Below are positions 1 to 11,655 of a DNA stretch of 64,000 bases, piece by piece. Each line of letters opens with the position of its first letter. Position 1 is the first letter of the stretch. A program made the translations under genes and the position numbers. Source of the DNA: Cladorhizidae sp. MBARI D1340-BT2 (Eukaryota > Porifera > Demospongiae > Poecilosclerida > Cladorhizidae); the NCBI GenBank assembly GCA_028752905.1, contig JAQNBH010000014.1, positions 1,133,231 to 1,197,230 on the forward strand. Direction: 5' to 3'. Under the pieces are notes generated by a model. The model was not told the DNA's origin, searched no databases, and worked only from the letters and a program-made list of their open reading frames with translations.

Positions 1-139
1 TACTTCACTCCTGTACATATCTCCATATGCATGGAATACTTCACTCCTGTACATATCTCCATATGCCTGGAATACTTCACTCCTGTACATATCTCCATAT
101 GCATGGAATACTTCACTCCTGTACATATCTCCATATGCA

Positions 140-2010
140 TGGAATACTTCACTCCTGTACATATCTCCATATGCATGGAATACTTCACTCCTGTACATAT
201 CTCCATATGCATGGAATACTTCACTCCTGTACATATCTCCATATGCATGGAATACTTCACTCCTGTACATATCTCCATATGCATGGAATACTTCACTCCT
301 GTGCATATCTCCATATGCATGGAATACTTCACTCCTGCACATATCTCCATATGCATGGAATACTTCACTCCTGTACATATCTCCATATGCCTGGAATACT
401 TCACTCCTGTACATATCTCCATATGCATGGAATACTTCACTCCTGTACATATCTCCATATGCCTGGAATACTTCACTCCTGTACATATCTCCATATGCAT
501 GGAATACTTCACTCCTGTACATATCTCCATATGCCTGGAATACTTCACTCCTGTACATATCTCCATATGCATGGAATACTTCACTCCTGTACATATCTCC
601 ATATGTCTGGAATACTTCACTCATGTACATATCTCCATATGCATGGAATACTTCACTCCTGTACATATCTCCATATGCATGGAATACTTCACTCCTGTAC
701 ATATCTCCATATGCCTGGAATACTTCACTCCTGTACATATCTCCATATGCATGGAATACTTCACTCCTGTACATATCTCCATATGCATGGAATACTTCAC
801 TCCTGTACATATCTCCATGTGCATGGAATACTTCACTCCTGTACATATCTCCATATGCATGGAATACTTCACTCCTGTACATATCTCCATATGCCTGGAA
901 TACTTCACTCCTGTACATATCTCCATATGCATGGAATACTTCACTCCTGTACATATCTCCATATGCATGGAATACTTCACTCCTGTACATATCTCCATAT
1001 GCATGGAATACTTCACTCCTGTACATATCTCCATATGCATGGAATACTTCACTCCTGTACATATCTCCATATGCATGGAATACTTCACTCCTGTACATAT
1101 CTCCATATGCATGGAATACTTCACTCCTGTACATATCTCCATATGCCTGGAATACTTCACTCCTGTACATATCTCCATATGCCTGGAATACTTCACTCCT
1201 GTACATATCTCCATATGCATGGAATACTTCACTCCTGTACATATCTCCATATGCATGGAATACTTCACTCCTGTACATATCTCCATATGCATGGAATACT
1301 TCACTCATGCACATATCTCCATATGCATGGAATACTTCACTCCTGTTCATATCTCCATATGCCTGGAATACTTCACTCCTGTACATATCTCCATATGCAT
1401 GGAATACTTCACTCCAGCACATATCTCCATGTGCATGGAATACTTCACTCCTGTACATATCTCCATATGCATGGAATACTTCACTCCTGTACATATCTCC
1501 ATATGCATGGAATACTTCACTCCTGTACATATCTCCATATGCCTGGAATACTTCACTCCTGTACATATCTCCATATGCATGGAATACTTCACTCCTGTAC
1601 ATATCTCCATATGCATGGAATACTTCACTCCTGTACATATCTCCATATGCATGGAATACTTCACTCCTGTACATATCTCCATATGCATGGAATACTTCAC
1701 TCCTGTACATATCTCCATATGCATGGAATACTTCACTCCTGTACATATCTCCATATGCATGGAATACTTCACTCCTGTACATATCTCCATATGCATGGAA
1801 TACTTCACTCCTGTACATATCTCCATATGCATGGAATACTTCACTCATGCACATATCTCCATATGCCTGGAATACTTCACTCCTGTACATATCTCCATAT
1901 GCATGGAATACTTCACTCCTGTACATATCTCCATATGCATGGAATACTTCACTCCTGTACATATCTCCATATGCATGGAATACTTCACTCCTGTACATAT
2001 CTCCATATGC
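140..2010. repeat. Higher-order duplicate A inside the 36-bp array
   Basis: The order of variant units from about 140 to 2010 recurs at 3020-4890, exactly 2,880 bp (80 units) downstream. Shared rare variants include GTGCAT at 301/3181, the TATGTCTGG unit near 605/3485, CTGTTCAT near 1345/4225 and ACTCCAGCAC near 1411/4291. The match breaks at about 139 and about 2011, where C/A variants differ. This indicates a recent block duplication within the array. Confidence 0.85.
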
Positions 2011-3019
2011 CTGGAATACTTCACTCCTGTACATATCTCCATATGCATGGAATACTTCACTCCTGTACATATCTCCATATGCATGGAATACTTCTCTCCT
2101 GTACATATCTCCATATGCATGGAATACTTCACTCCTGTACATATCTCCATATGCATGGAATACTTCACTCCTGTACATATCTCCATATGCATGGAATACT
2201 TCACTCCTGTACATATCTCCATATGCATGGAATACTTCACTCCTGTACATATCTCCATATGCATGGAATACTTCACTCCTGTACATATCTCCATATGCAT
2301 GGAATACTTCACTCCTGTACATATCTCCATATGCATGGAATACTTCACTCCTGTACATATCTCCATATGCATGGAATACTTCACTCCTGTACATATCTCC
2401 ATATGCATGGAATACTTCACTCCAGCACATATCTCCATATGCATGGAATACTTCACTCCTGTACATATCTCCATATGCATGGAATACTTCACTCATGCAC
2501 ATATCTCCATATGCATGGAATACTTCACTCCTGTACATATCTCCATATGCCTGGAATACTTCACTCCTGTACATATCTCCATATGCCTGGAATACTTCAC
2601 TCCTGTGCATATCTCCATATGCATGGAATACTTCACTCCTGTACATATCTCCATATGCCTGGAATACTTCACTCCTGTACATATCTCCATATGCATGGAA
2701 TACTTCACTCCTGTACATATCTCCATATGCCTGGAATACTTCACTCCTGTACATATCTCCATATGCATGGAATACTTCACTCCTGTACATATCTCCATAT
2801 GCATGGAATACTTCACTCCTGTACATATCTCCATATGCATGGAATACTTCACTCCTGTACATATCTCCATATGCATGGAATACTTCACTCCTGTACATAT
2901 CTCCATATGCATGGAATACTTCACTCCTGTACATATCTCCATATGCCTGGAATACTTCACTCCTGTACATATCTCCATATGCATGGAATACTTCACTCCT
3001 GTACATATCTCCATATGCC

Positions 3020-4890
3020 TGGAATACTTCACTCCTGTACATATCTCCATATGCATGGAATACTTCACTCCTGTACATATCTCCATATGCATGGAATACT
3101 TCACTCCTGTACATATCTCCATATGCATGGAATACTTCACTCCTGTACATATCTCCATATGCATGGAATACTTCACTCCTGTGCATATCTCCATATGCAT
3201 GGAATACTTCACTCCTGCACATATCTCCATATGCATGGAATACTTCACTCCTGTACATATCTCCATATGCCTGGAATACTTCACTCCTGTACATATCTCC
3301 ATATGCATGGAATACTTCACTCCTGTACATATCTCCATATGCCTGGAATACTTCACTCCTGTACATATCTCCATATGCATGGAATACTTCACTCCTGTAC
3401 ATATCTCCATATGCCTGGAATACTTCACTCCTGTACATATCTCCATATGCATGGAATACTTCACTCCTGTACATATCTCCATATGTCTGGAATACTTCAC
3501 TCATGTACATATCTCCATATGCATGGAATACTTCACTCCTGTACATATCTCCATATGCATGGAATACTTCACTCCTGTACATATCTCCATATGCCTGGAA
3601 TACTTCACTCCTGTACATATCTCCATATGCATGGAATACTTCACTCCTGTACATATCTCCATATGCATGGAATACTTCACTCCTGTACATATCTCCATGT
3701 GCATGGAATACTTCACTCCTGTACATATCTCCATATGCATGGAATACTTCACTCCTGTACATATCTCCATATGCCTGGAATACTTCACTCCTGTACATAT
3801 CTCCATATGCATGGAATACTTCACTCCTGTACATATCTCCATATGCATGGAATACTTCACTCCTGTACATATCTCCATATGCATGGAATACTTCACTCCT
3901 GTACATATCTCCATATGCATGGAATACTTCACTCCTGTACATATCTCCATATGCATGGAATACTTCACTCCTGTACATATCTCCATATGCATGGAATACT
4001 TCACTCCTGTACATATCTCCATATGCCTGGAATACTTCACTCCTGTACATATCTCCATATGCCTGGAATACTTCACTCCTGTACATATCTCCATATGCAT
4101 GGAATACTTCACTCCTGTACATATCTCCATATGCATGGAATACTTCACTCCTGTACATATCTCCATATGCATGGAATACTTCACTCATGCACATATCTCC
4201 ATATGCATGGAATACTTCACTCCTGTTCATATCTCCATATGCCTGGAATACTTCACTCCTGTACATATCTCCATATGCATGGAATACTTCACTCCAGCAC
4301 ATATCTCCATGTGCATGGAATACTTCACTCCTGTACATATCTCCATATGCATGGAATACTTCACTCCTGTACATATCTCCATATGCATGGAATACTTCAC
4401 TCCTGTACATATCTCCATATGCCTGGAATACTTCACTCCTGTACATATCTCCATATGCATGGAATACTTCACTCCTGTACATATCTCCATATGCATGGAA
4501 TACTTCACTCCTGTACATATCTCCATATGCATGGAATACTTCACTCCTGTACATATCTCCATATGCATGGAATACTTCACTCCTGTACATATCTCCATAT
4601 GCATGGAATACTTCACTCCTGTACATATCTCCATATGCATGGAATACTTCACTCCTGTACATATCTCCATATGCATGGAATACTTCACTCCTGTACATAT
4701 CTCCATATGCATGGAATACTTCACTCATGCACATATCTCCATATGCCTGGAATACTTCACTCCTGTACATATCTCCATATGCATGGAATACTTCACTCCT
4801 GTACATATCTCCATATGCATGGAATACTTCACTCCTGTACATATCTCCATATGCATGGAATACTTCACTCCTGTACATATCTCCATATGC
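3020..4890. repeat. Higher-order duplicate B inside the 36-bp array
   Basis: This is the second copy of the variant pattern seen at 140-2010, offset by 2,880 bp. About 52 units match in order. The 1.0 kb between the two copies has its own variant order. Confidence 0.85.
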
Positions 4891-5204
4891 ATGGAATACT
4901 TCACTCCTGTACATATCTCCATATGCATGGAATACTTCACTCCTGCACATATCTCCATATGCATGGAATACTTCACTCATGCACATATCTCCATATGCAT
5001 GGAATACTTCACTCCTGTACATATCTCCATATGCATGGAATACTTCACTCCTGTACATATCTCCATATGCATGGAATACTTCACTCCTGTACATATCTCC
5101 ATATGCATGGAATACTTCACTCATGCACATATCTCCATATGCATGGAATACTTCACTCATGTACATATCTCCATATGCATGGAATACTTCACTCCTGCAC
5201 TTAT

Positions 5205-6141
5205 CTGCCGTATATCTCAAGAGAATTTTATTTCCTAAGCGCTACATTGGGGAGTGCTGCAGGTGTGACTCCTTATTGGAAAGTGCCATTACAAGGAAAG
5301 GGTTACTGGAGGGGCAACGAGTGTTTTCATTGGCACCTAACAGCTGCACTTAGCTGAAGTGGTCTCATGAAATCATTAGCTAAACTTAGCCTGAAGTGGT
5401 CTCATGAATATCATTGGCACCTAACAGCTACACTTAGCCTGATCTCATGAATATCATTGGCACCCACTTAGCCTGAATTGATATCATGAATATCATTGGC
5501 ACCCAACAGCTACGTTTAGCCTGATCTCATGAATATCATTGACAGCTGCACTTAGCCTGAAGTGATCGCAGGAATATCATTGGCACCTGACAGCTGCAAC
5601 AAGCCTGATCTCAGGAATATCATTGGCCTCTAACAGCTGCACTTAGTCTGAGGTGATCTCAGGAATATCATTGGCACCTGACAGCTGCAACAAGCCTGAT
5701 CTCATGAATATCATTGGCACAAAACCACTACATTTCTAATGGTCACATGACCACCTAGCCACTTTTGTTAGCGCCTAATCATTGCAACAAGTAGGGCCTC
5801 CTCTTATATACCACAGAGTACCTAATAGCACTCTCTAATAAAGAGACACCCCCTGCAACAAATTTGTGCACTCAGATTTTGAGATGCCCACCTACATGTA
5901 ACTTGGCATGGTTATTGCTGGTTTTAGTGTCAAAATGAGAAGACTGAGAGAGGCCATCTTTTGAGCTATATATATATCCAGTAAGTATGTGCTATGGAGC
6001 TCCTAAGTCATAAACTACAAAAAAAAAATTAGTCTTGTCTTATTGATGCTATAAAAGGAGAAGAATGAGCATCAGGTTATGCGCAGCACTCCCTCTTTGC
6101 CTATGGAAGAATGAAATTTTCTAAAGCTTACTTACATTGGC
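5205..6141. other. Non-coding flank with decayed ~50-bp repeats
   Basis: From about 5335 to 5720 the sequence repeats imperfectly a block containing CTCATGAATATCATTGGCAC and an AACAGCTGCACTTAGCCTGA-like segment. From 5721 to 6141 I see only AT-rich unique sequence. No conserved ORF or RNA gene was recognised. Confidence 0.6.
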
Positions 6142-6546
6142 AGCTTCTTAGTGTCCTAGCTTCTTGGTATCCTAGCTTCTTAGTGTCTAGCTTCTCAGTG
6201 TCCTAGCTTCTCAGTGTCCTAGCTTCTCAGTGTCCTAGCTTCCTTAGTGTCCTAGCTTCTCAGTGTCCTAGCTTCTTAGTGTCCTAGCTTCTTAGTGTCC
6301 TAGCTTCTCAGTGTCCTAGCTTCTTAGTGTCCTAGCTTCTCAGTGTCCTAGCTTCTCTAACTTCTTAGTTTCCTAGCTTCTTAGTGTCCTAGCTTCTTAG
6401 TGTCCTAGCTTCTCAGTGTCCTAGCTCCTCAGTGTCCTAGCTTCTTAGTGTCCTAGCTTCTTAGTGTCCTAGCTTCCCTAGCTTCTTAGTGTCCTAGCTT
6501 CTTAGTATCCTAGCTTCTCAGTGTCCTAGCTTCTTAGTATCCTAAA
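6142..6546. repeat. 16-bp minisatellite
   Basis: About 25 copies of a 16-bp unit, TAGCTTCTTAGTGTCC, alternating with a TAGCTTCTCAGTGTCC variant. A few units are shortened or contain small indels. Confidence 0.95.
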
Positions 6547-6903
6547 CAGACATTTTGGGCGATTTTAGACAAGTGTTTTCCCTAGCATCTTAGAAGGATT
6601 TAATATCAGCCATGGGGCTCTTTCTATCAGTGACTTCTCCACACTTTCTTGCCCCGCAACTCCAGTACCCAGTTAACAGCAGGTAACACTGCATTATCAA
6701 GTGTATGTAAAGTTGTGTCAACAAGATTTTCTGTGTGAAGAGTTTTGCTAAGTTTTGCTACTTGAGGCAAGACCTAATCAAGGAGAATTGTAGCCAAAAC
6801 TGTGGACTTCTTACCCAAACTTTACTTATCCTTGATGTTTCTGGCTCGTGTGTGTATGTGCTCAAAGATGTCATTGAAGCAATAGTTCTTTCACTGTTGT
6901 TAC
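6547..6903. other. Unique sequence, no gene recognised
   Basis: This stretch lies between the 16-bp and 37-bp arrays. It has a 72-codon open frame (6735-6953, +) with no recognisable domain that runs into the next array. I do not call it a gene. Confidence 0.5.
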
Positions 6904-7153
6904 ACATCCTTCATGAGACCACCCAGGTGTGTCGGGTGACACATCCTTCATGAGACCACTGACGTGTGTCGGGTGACACATCCTTCATGAGACCACCCAC
7001 ATGTGTCAGGTGACACATCCTTCATGAGACCACCCAGGTGTGTCGGGTGACACATCCTTCGTGAGACCACCCACGTGTGTCAGGTGACACATCCTTCGTG
7101 AGACCACCCACGTGTGTCATGTGATACATCCTTCATGAGACCACCCACGTGTG
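6904..7153. repeat. 37-bp minisatellite (unit 1)
   Basis: About seven copies of a 37-bp unit containing CATCCTTCATGAGACCACCC. Each unit also contains the inverted pair GTGTC...GACAC around a 4-base loop. Homologous arrays lie at 14134-14345 and 18202-18413. It sits at the breakpoint of the 4-kb triplication. Confidence 0.93.
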
Positions 7154-7326
7154 TCAGATGACTTGATGAGTTTTTAACTCAGGCATGTTGAGCCTCCTTC
7201 AAACGCTCGCCTCTTTTGGGTGAAGAAAGAGTGAAAAAATTACCACTTGCTATCAAGTGTAAGTATGCTCTTTTTTAGGGGTCTAATTATCTGTAGCCAA
7301 AGCGGATACCTCAAAATCTGAGTACA

Positions 7327-7586
7327 ACCTTTGGCTACAGGTAGCTATGGCATGGTTGTATCTATGCAACCTTTGGCTACAGGTAGCTATGGCATGGTTG
7401 TATCTATGCAACCTTTGGCTACAGGTAGCTATGGCATGGTTGTATCTATGCAACCTTTGGCTACAGGTAGCTATGGCATGGTTGTATCTATGCAACCTTT
7501 GGCTACAGGTAGCTATGGCATGGTTGTATCTATGCAACCTTTGGCTACAGGTAGCTATGGCATGGTTGTATCTATGCAACCTTTTT
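7327..7586. repeat. 42-bp minisatellite (unit 1)
   Basis: Six near-perfect copies of a 42-bp unit containing GGTAGCTATGGCATGGTTGT. It gives open frames on both strands because 42 is a multiple of three. The same repeat occurs at 14512-14884 and 18580-18952. Confidence 0.95.
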
Positions 7587-7693
7587 AGATATCAACACAA
7601 AAAAAACACACTATATCTAGTCCATACAGTGAAATGTGCAGAATGGAATGGATGGAGCTCCCAAGTCAAAACTACAAGGCTTCGCTTCGTCAG

Positions 7694-7720
7694 TGTCACA
7701 CACACACACACACACACACC
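7694..7720. repeat. (CA)n microsatellite
   Basis: A short CA run just upstream of the transposon target site. It recurs in units 2 and 3 (about 14996-15021 and 19064-19089). Confidence 0.9.
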
Positions 7721-7738
7721 CTCCCATGATGAACTTAA

Positions 7739-10700
7739 GGGGGAAAGAAGGCTGCGTATCGCGTAGTCTCATATAAAGTACCATATCTTTACTCGCATTC
7801 ACTCTAGTCTCCCGATTTATACATCACATTATAGCTTGCAGTCTGTGCTTTCTAATGGTAGGTCTCATTTGTTATTTTGTTTCGCCAAAAAAAATTCCTA
7901 GCTCATTATAGGCTCTTCCAGTACGGACCGTAAGCCGTTAAGTAAACCACGTTGCAGTAACGACCTTTGCGAGGCTCTTATTCGGTCTATTAGTCAATCA
8001 TAATGAGCACTACAAACTGCGCGTCTTGAAATTTTGAAAAAAAGTTTTTTTGTTGCATTTTCTGAACATAGCTTTATGACATCACTTTACATTTTCATCT
8101 ATAGGTCTTTTTTAGTAATCCTATCAAACAAAAACTCTCGCGCAAGTTGTAGAATATAAAATTTGCTTTCAAATGATATATTTTTTTTTATGAAAGGATA
8201 AAAAATATTCAAGTTATCATTTGAACGGTTTTTCAAAAATCACTTCAGAGATATTGAGCCTTGAAGTCCAAGCAGTTTGTAATCACATCCCAGCTGCCAG
8301 AAACACACCCTGCTTCACCAGAATACACCCCCTCATTACTAGAATTGTGTGTGTACAAACAAAATGTTGAAAGCAACCAATTGACTTTTCAGTCCTTTAT
8401 TTTTTCAACAACAGCAGTATCCTACATCCTAACTACAACCTGAAAACCAACAATATATACATAATTATATATATATACATACACATAAATTAAAGACGCA
8501 TCAGACTTATGTTGCCTTGCTAATATTGAATTAGCAAACATAAACACGTCATCATTTGCAGGGCTCCCATGCCCAGGTCCATCCATCCATCGTCACCCTC
8601 CACACATGTCTTCCGACACCCTCCAGTAATCCCTGAAAAAATAGAACACAAACAAGTCATCCTCCACTAATTTTGAAAAAAATACACATAAACAAAAGTA
8701 TATATCTTCCAGTAATCTCTGTTTGAAAACTGTTTGACAATAGACAGCAAAAGACACAAACAGAATAAAAATGTTACAGGTCCCCCATGCCAGGACCATA
8801 CAATGCTCCGCCCTCCATTGAACTCTGCTGCCTCTCGACGGCAAGCCTGACACTTGTTGCACTCATATGTTCTCTCTTACCCGCTCTACTCCACACAACT
8901 GAATTAAACTCTCATTTTGGTTCTGTGTATAACCACCTAAACATTTGCACAAAAGATCCTCAGACATTAATTTATCAAATACCTCCTAACATACATAGCC
9001 TTGTCCAGAGGAATCATAGGCATATGGGTACTGGTGGTACCTCACCTTTAGCACAAGCTGGATTAAACTTACACCAACTCAAAACTCCTGTAGGACAATA
9101 CTCGTGTTGGGATGTTCCATAGTTGACTAAGAGTGATAAAAAATCGCTTTCACATCGCAAATCATCCCCTCTAGGTTATCCTCATTATTTCTAATTGCTC
9201 CCCTATAGTAGGTTTGGATTTTTTAACTATAGACACACGACTAACCCCCCTAGCACCACCCAAAGACACTAGGACCGTAAGGCTAGACTTCCAACAACCG
9301 TTTATGTGCATTTGTATAGCCATCACTAATTAATGTGTGTGTACCTAAGCTTCAGTCTCTCCACTGAACGTTAAAACAGTTTTTGTGTTCCTACAACTTC
9401 CATAGAACCCAAAGAGCCTTCAAAATTGGCTTCACAATTTATCTTGTGACCCTCAAACCATTCTGTGTAACTTGCTTCAGTTTCATCTTCAGGTCTTCGC
9501 GCACAAGCTTGACAAAACTTAGACATAAGATAATAATCTAAAACTTCTCCAGTGTCACAAGACATCACCGCAACCAAGCCATAATTTGATTTGTGGCCCT
9601 GTCTAAGCCATGTGCCGTCAACAGTAATACTAACATCAATGATGTCTTCATGCCTAACCCTATAAAAATCATGTAACCTATGAGCGGCATCCAACATAAT
9701 ACTCTGTTACTGCATTTGCGTCACTCCCTATTGACCTAGTATATATTTTTAAAACAAGTGGAACTAAGAGGGGGCAACATATCCATGACTGCAGTGATGT
9801 CTTCCAGACCAGAATGACTAATTCCAGCAATGCGAGCACCCAGTACTGACTGGATGTTCAAAGAATGCTTCTACAGATACAGGGTTTGAGATGACTTGAG
9901 TGTTGTTACTACAATTTGAACAAATAAGTAAACCATGCCTGCCCTACGGGCTTCAGTTGCAAGGGAGCTCAGTTACCAACTTATTACACCTTTCAATGAC
10001 CTCTCTAAGCTTATCTAAGTTTATTATACGAATACCCAATAAGTAAACCATGCCTGCCCTACGGGCTTCAGTTGCAAGGGAGCTCAGTTACCAACTTATT
10101 ACACCTTTCAATGACCTCTCTAAGCTTATCTAAGTTTATTATACGAATACCCTTACCTAGTTCTCCAACACCACCCGAGTCCAAAGAGGTAGAGCCAGTA
10201 GATCCAGTAGCAACAGCCACAGAAGCAGCTGAACGATCCATGAGAGCCAACTTCTTCCTGGTCATAGTCACTGGTCATGGTCACCAATGGAACTGGCCTC
10301 TCTTCAGACATTTGCAATTGATTGCAAGGTAAGTGAAGGTTCACAGAAGGCGCTACCCCACCCACAGGATCCAAGAGACTCACTAACAAAGGAAGGAAAC
10401 AGCTAGTAACTTTTTAGTATTGAGATAAACATTAAAACTTGCCTTGCGCGGCTACTGTGACAGGCTCAACAACAGCCGCCTGTAGGGCTTTCTTCTTCTT
10501 GTCGTCACTCTTCTTGAATCCTTGGCCTTTCTGTTTAAAATGCTTCTCTGTTCTCTTCCCCATAACTCAACAGTGTAAAAGTTTCAAGTGAACCTTGACC
10601 TAAAAAACGTGCTCGTCTTAGCGGTTGCGCACTACCCCCCCACATAGCCAATTCATTGCGCAAACGACTGGTAAGGGTCTCCATGAAATTGGCAACATTT

Positions 10701-10966
10701 TGATATATAAAAACTGTATTTTGGGTAGGCGATCATCGCCGACCGCCCGATTGTAGCCAGGTAAGACTGGGAGAGAACCTCTTCCAATGTGATGTGAAAT
10801 GAAATGAAATGGAATAATAATGCACTGTATAAAAATGGCTATATCTTCTGATGCAAGTATTCACTTGCTCTGAAACTTGAAACTCAAACTCCAGACATAT
10901 TATGAACCCTTTTGGGCCCATAAAAAAAAAATAGAAAAAATATGTGTTTTCAGCCCTCTTCCCCCC
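7739..10966 (-). mobile_element. TTAA-flanked DNA transposon, Kolobok-like, copy 1
   Basis: The 3,228-bp element is bounded by TTAA on both sides (7735-7738 and 10967-10970). Its ends are imperfect inverted repeats: GGGGGAAAGAAGGCTG on the left, and CAGCCCTCTTCCCCCC on the right, whose complement is GGGGGGAAGAGGGCTG. The two sister units at 15037-15040 and 19105-19108 carry a single TTAA in otherwise identical flanks, which fixes both ends exactly. The minus strand encodes a broken transposase. A second, diverged copy lies at 35334-38478. TTAA duplication with G-rich ends suits the Kolobok group as I know it; the superfamily name is inference. Confidence 0.92.
8770..10563 (-). pseudogene. Broken Mutator-like-domain transposase (copy 1)
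   Basis: Pieces of one transposase can be read on the minus strand in several frames. A Met-Gly-Lys-Arg start with a basic N-terminus lies at 10563 downward. A stretch reading [18 protein letters not shown] lies near 9850-9770, and the longest intact piece (9697-9371) contains VDGTW, a DTGEVLDY segment, SKFCQACA and NFEGSLGSMEV. A C-terminal [12 protein letters not shown] is near 8950. These match the invertebrate Mutator-like transposase domain (Pfam PF20700, from memory), and the aspartates in VDGTW and DTGEVLDY fit its acidic catalytic motif. Frameshifts and stops separate the pieces, many of them shared with copy 2. Some gaps could be introns, but the protein looks inactive. Confidence 0.8.
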
Positions 10967-11028
10967 TTAAGTCACTTATAAAACATGTTTTCAAAAAGCA
11001 AAGTCACGACTCTCTAGTATGCATTGCT

Positions 11029-11241
11029 TTAACCAGTCAAGATTTGATGCTGGACTGCAGCACACTTATGAGTAGTTGTGGGGCGATAGATGTCACATTC
11101 CAAGTTCAATAACGTGTATGGCAAAACAAGAGTACCATTAGTGACATTGCATGGGCTACATTGAGACAGGACCTCAGCGTGAATGTGGGCACAGAACCAT
11201 GTGGGCACACCCTTTCCACAGGTGGGCACTAATATGGACAT
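11029..11241 (-). other. Unrecognised 70-codon open frame, present in three copies
   Basis: An open frame of about 70 codons with six cysteines recurs in all three tandem units (15099-15314 and 19167-19382, where it has one extra alanine). I do not recognise it. Being preserved in three recent copies is not evidence of selection, since the units themselves are nearly identical. Confidence 0.25.
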
Positions 11242-11514
11242 TTACAATTTGATGTTATTAAATAAAAATGTGACAAGTGTCCATCAGTTATGAACAAGCT
11301 ATAATACTAGCCTCAAGATAGCCGACATCTTTATAGCCCTGTCCTTTCTTCTAGACTATAATTATTGTTGTGTCATATAGGAGAAAGATTTTCCAGAGAG
11401 TTTATTATATGTATTGGTGGAAATTGATCATCAACATAGAGTTCGGTGAATTCCAGGTTTTGTGTGTATTATAATGCTAATTGGTGTAATCACAAAGAAC
11501 ATGTTGTTATGTAG

Positions 11515-11655
11515 ATCTTTGTCGAGTTTGGCAGCAAGGAGGAAGCCTGCAAAGCTAACAGTGCTCTGGCCGGCAGGAAGTTTGCAAGCCGTGTGGTGGT
11601 GACCTCTTACTTCCCTCTAGCCAAGTACAGACAGAAGAACTTCTTGGTGGATTAG
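11515..11655 (+). CDS. U2AF65-like terminal exon, copy 1
   Basis: After a 3' splice site (TTATGTAG, AG at 11513-11514) an open frame reads IFVEFGSKEEACKANSAL, then AGRKFASRVVVTSYFPLA, and ends in a stop at 11653-11655. This matches the end of the UHM/RRM3 domain of U2AF large subunit, whose family signature is IFVEF...GRKFANRVVVTKY, followed by a short tail. The piece is 46 codons. I found no upstream U2AF exons in the window, so it is either an orphan exon fragment or the last exon of a gene whose other exons lie left of the 36-bp array. PUF60 is a less likely alternative because its equivalent sequence differs around GRKFA. Confidence 0.7.
   Translation: MFVEFGSKEEACKANSALAGRKFASRVVVTSYFPLAKYRQKNFLVD

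Larger units (their letters stand above)
1..5204. repeat. 36-bp minisatellite/satellite array, ~144 units
   Basis: A 36-bp unit (it contains TGTACATATCTCCATATGCA) repeats from the first base of the window to about 5204, so the array continues to the left. I saw no change of unit length over about 144 units; variation is by substitution only, most often A/C after the CATATGC motif. Because 36 is a multiple of three and the consensus lacks stops in the three + frames, frames stay open for over 5 kb. The translation is a 12-residue repeat with no recognisable domain, and the commonest variants change amino acids, so I read it as non-coding. The unit holds three palindromes: TGTACA, CATATG and ATGCAT. 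Confidence 0.97.

Noticed and set aside
27..5357. Very long open frames (1,576-1,776 codons) in all three + frames
   Set aside because: They are translations of the 36-bp repeat, whose length is a multiple of three. No domain, no codon-level constraint, and all three frames are open at once.
7331..7766. Repeat-peptide frames over the 42-bp arrays, also at 14515-15051 and 18583-19119
   Set aside because: The 42-bp unit is a multiple of three, so frames open on both strands. Frames shift between arrays in different units and end in CA repeats.
8787..9122. 111-codon + strand frame, repeated at 36374-36709
   Set aside because: It is antisense to the transposase C-terminal region, where the minus strand shows the [10 protein letters not shown] motif.
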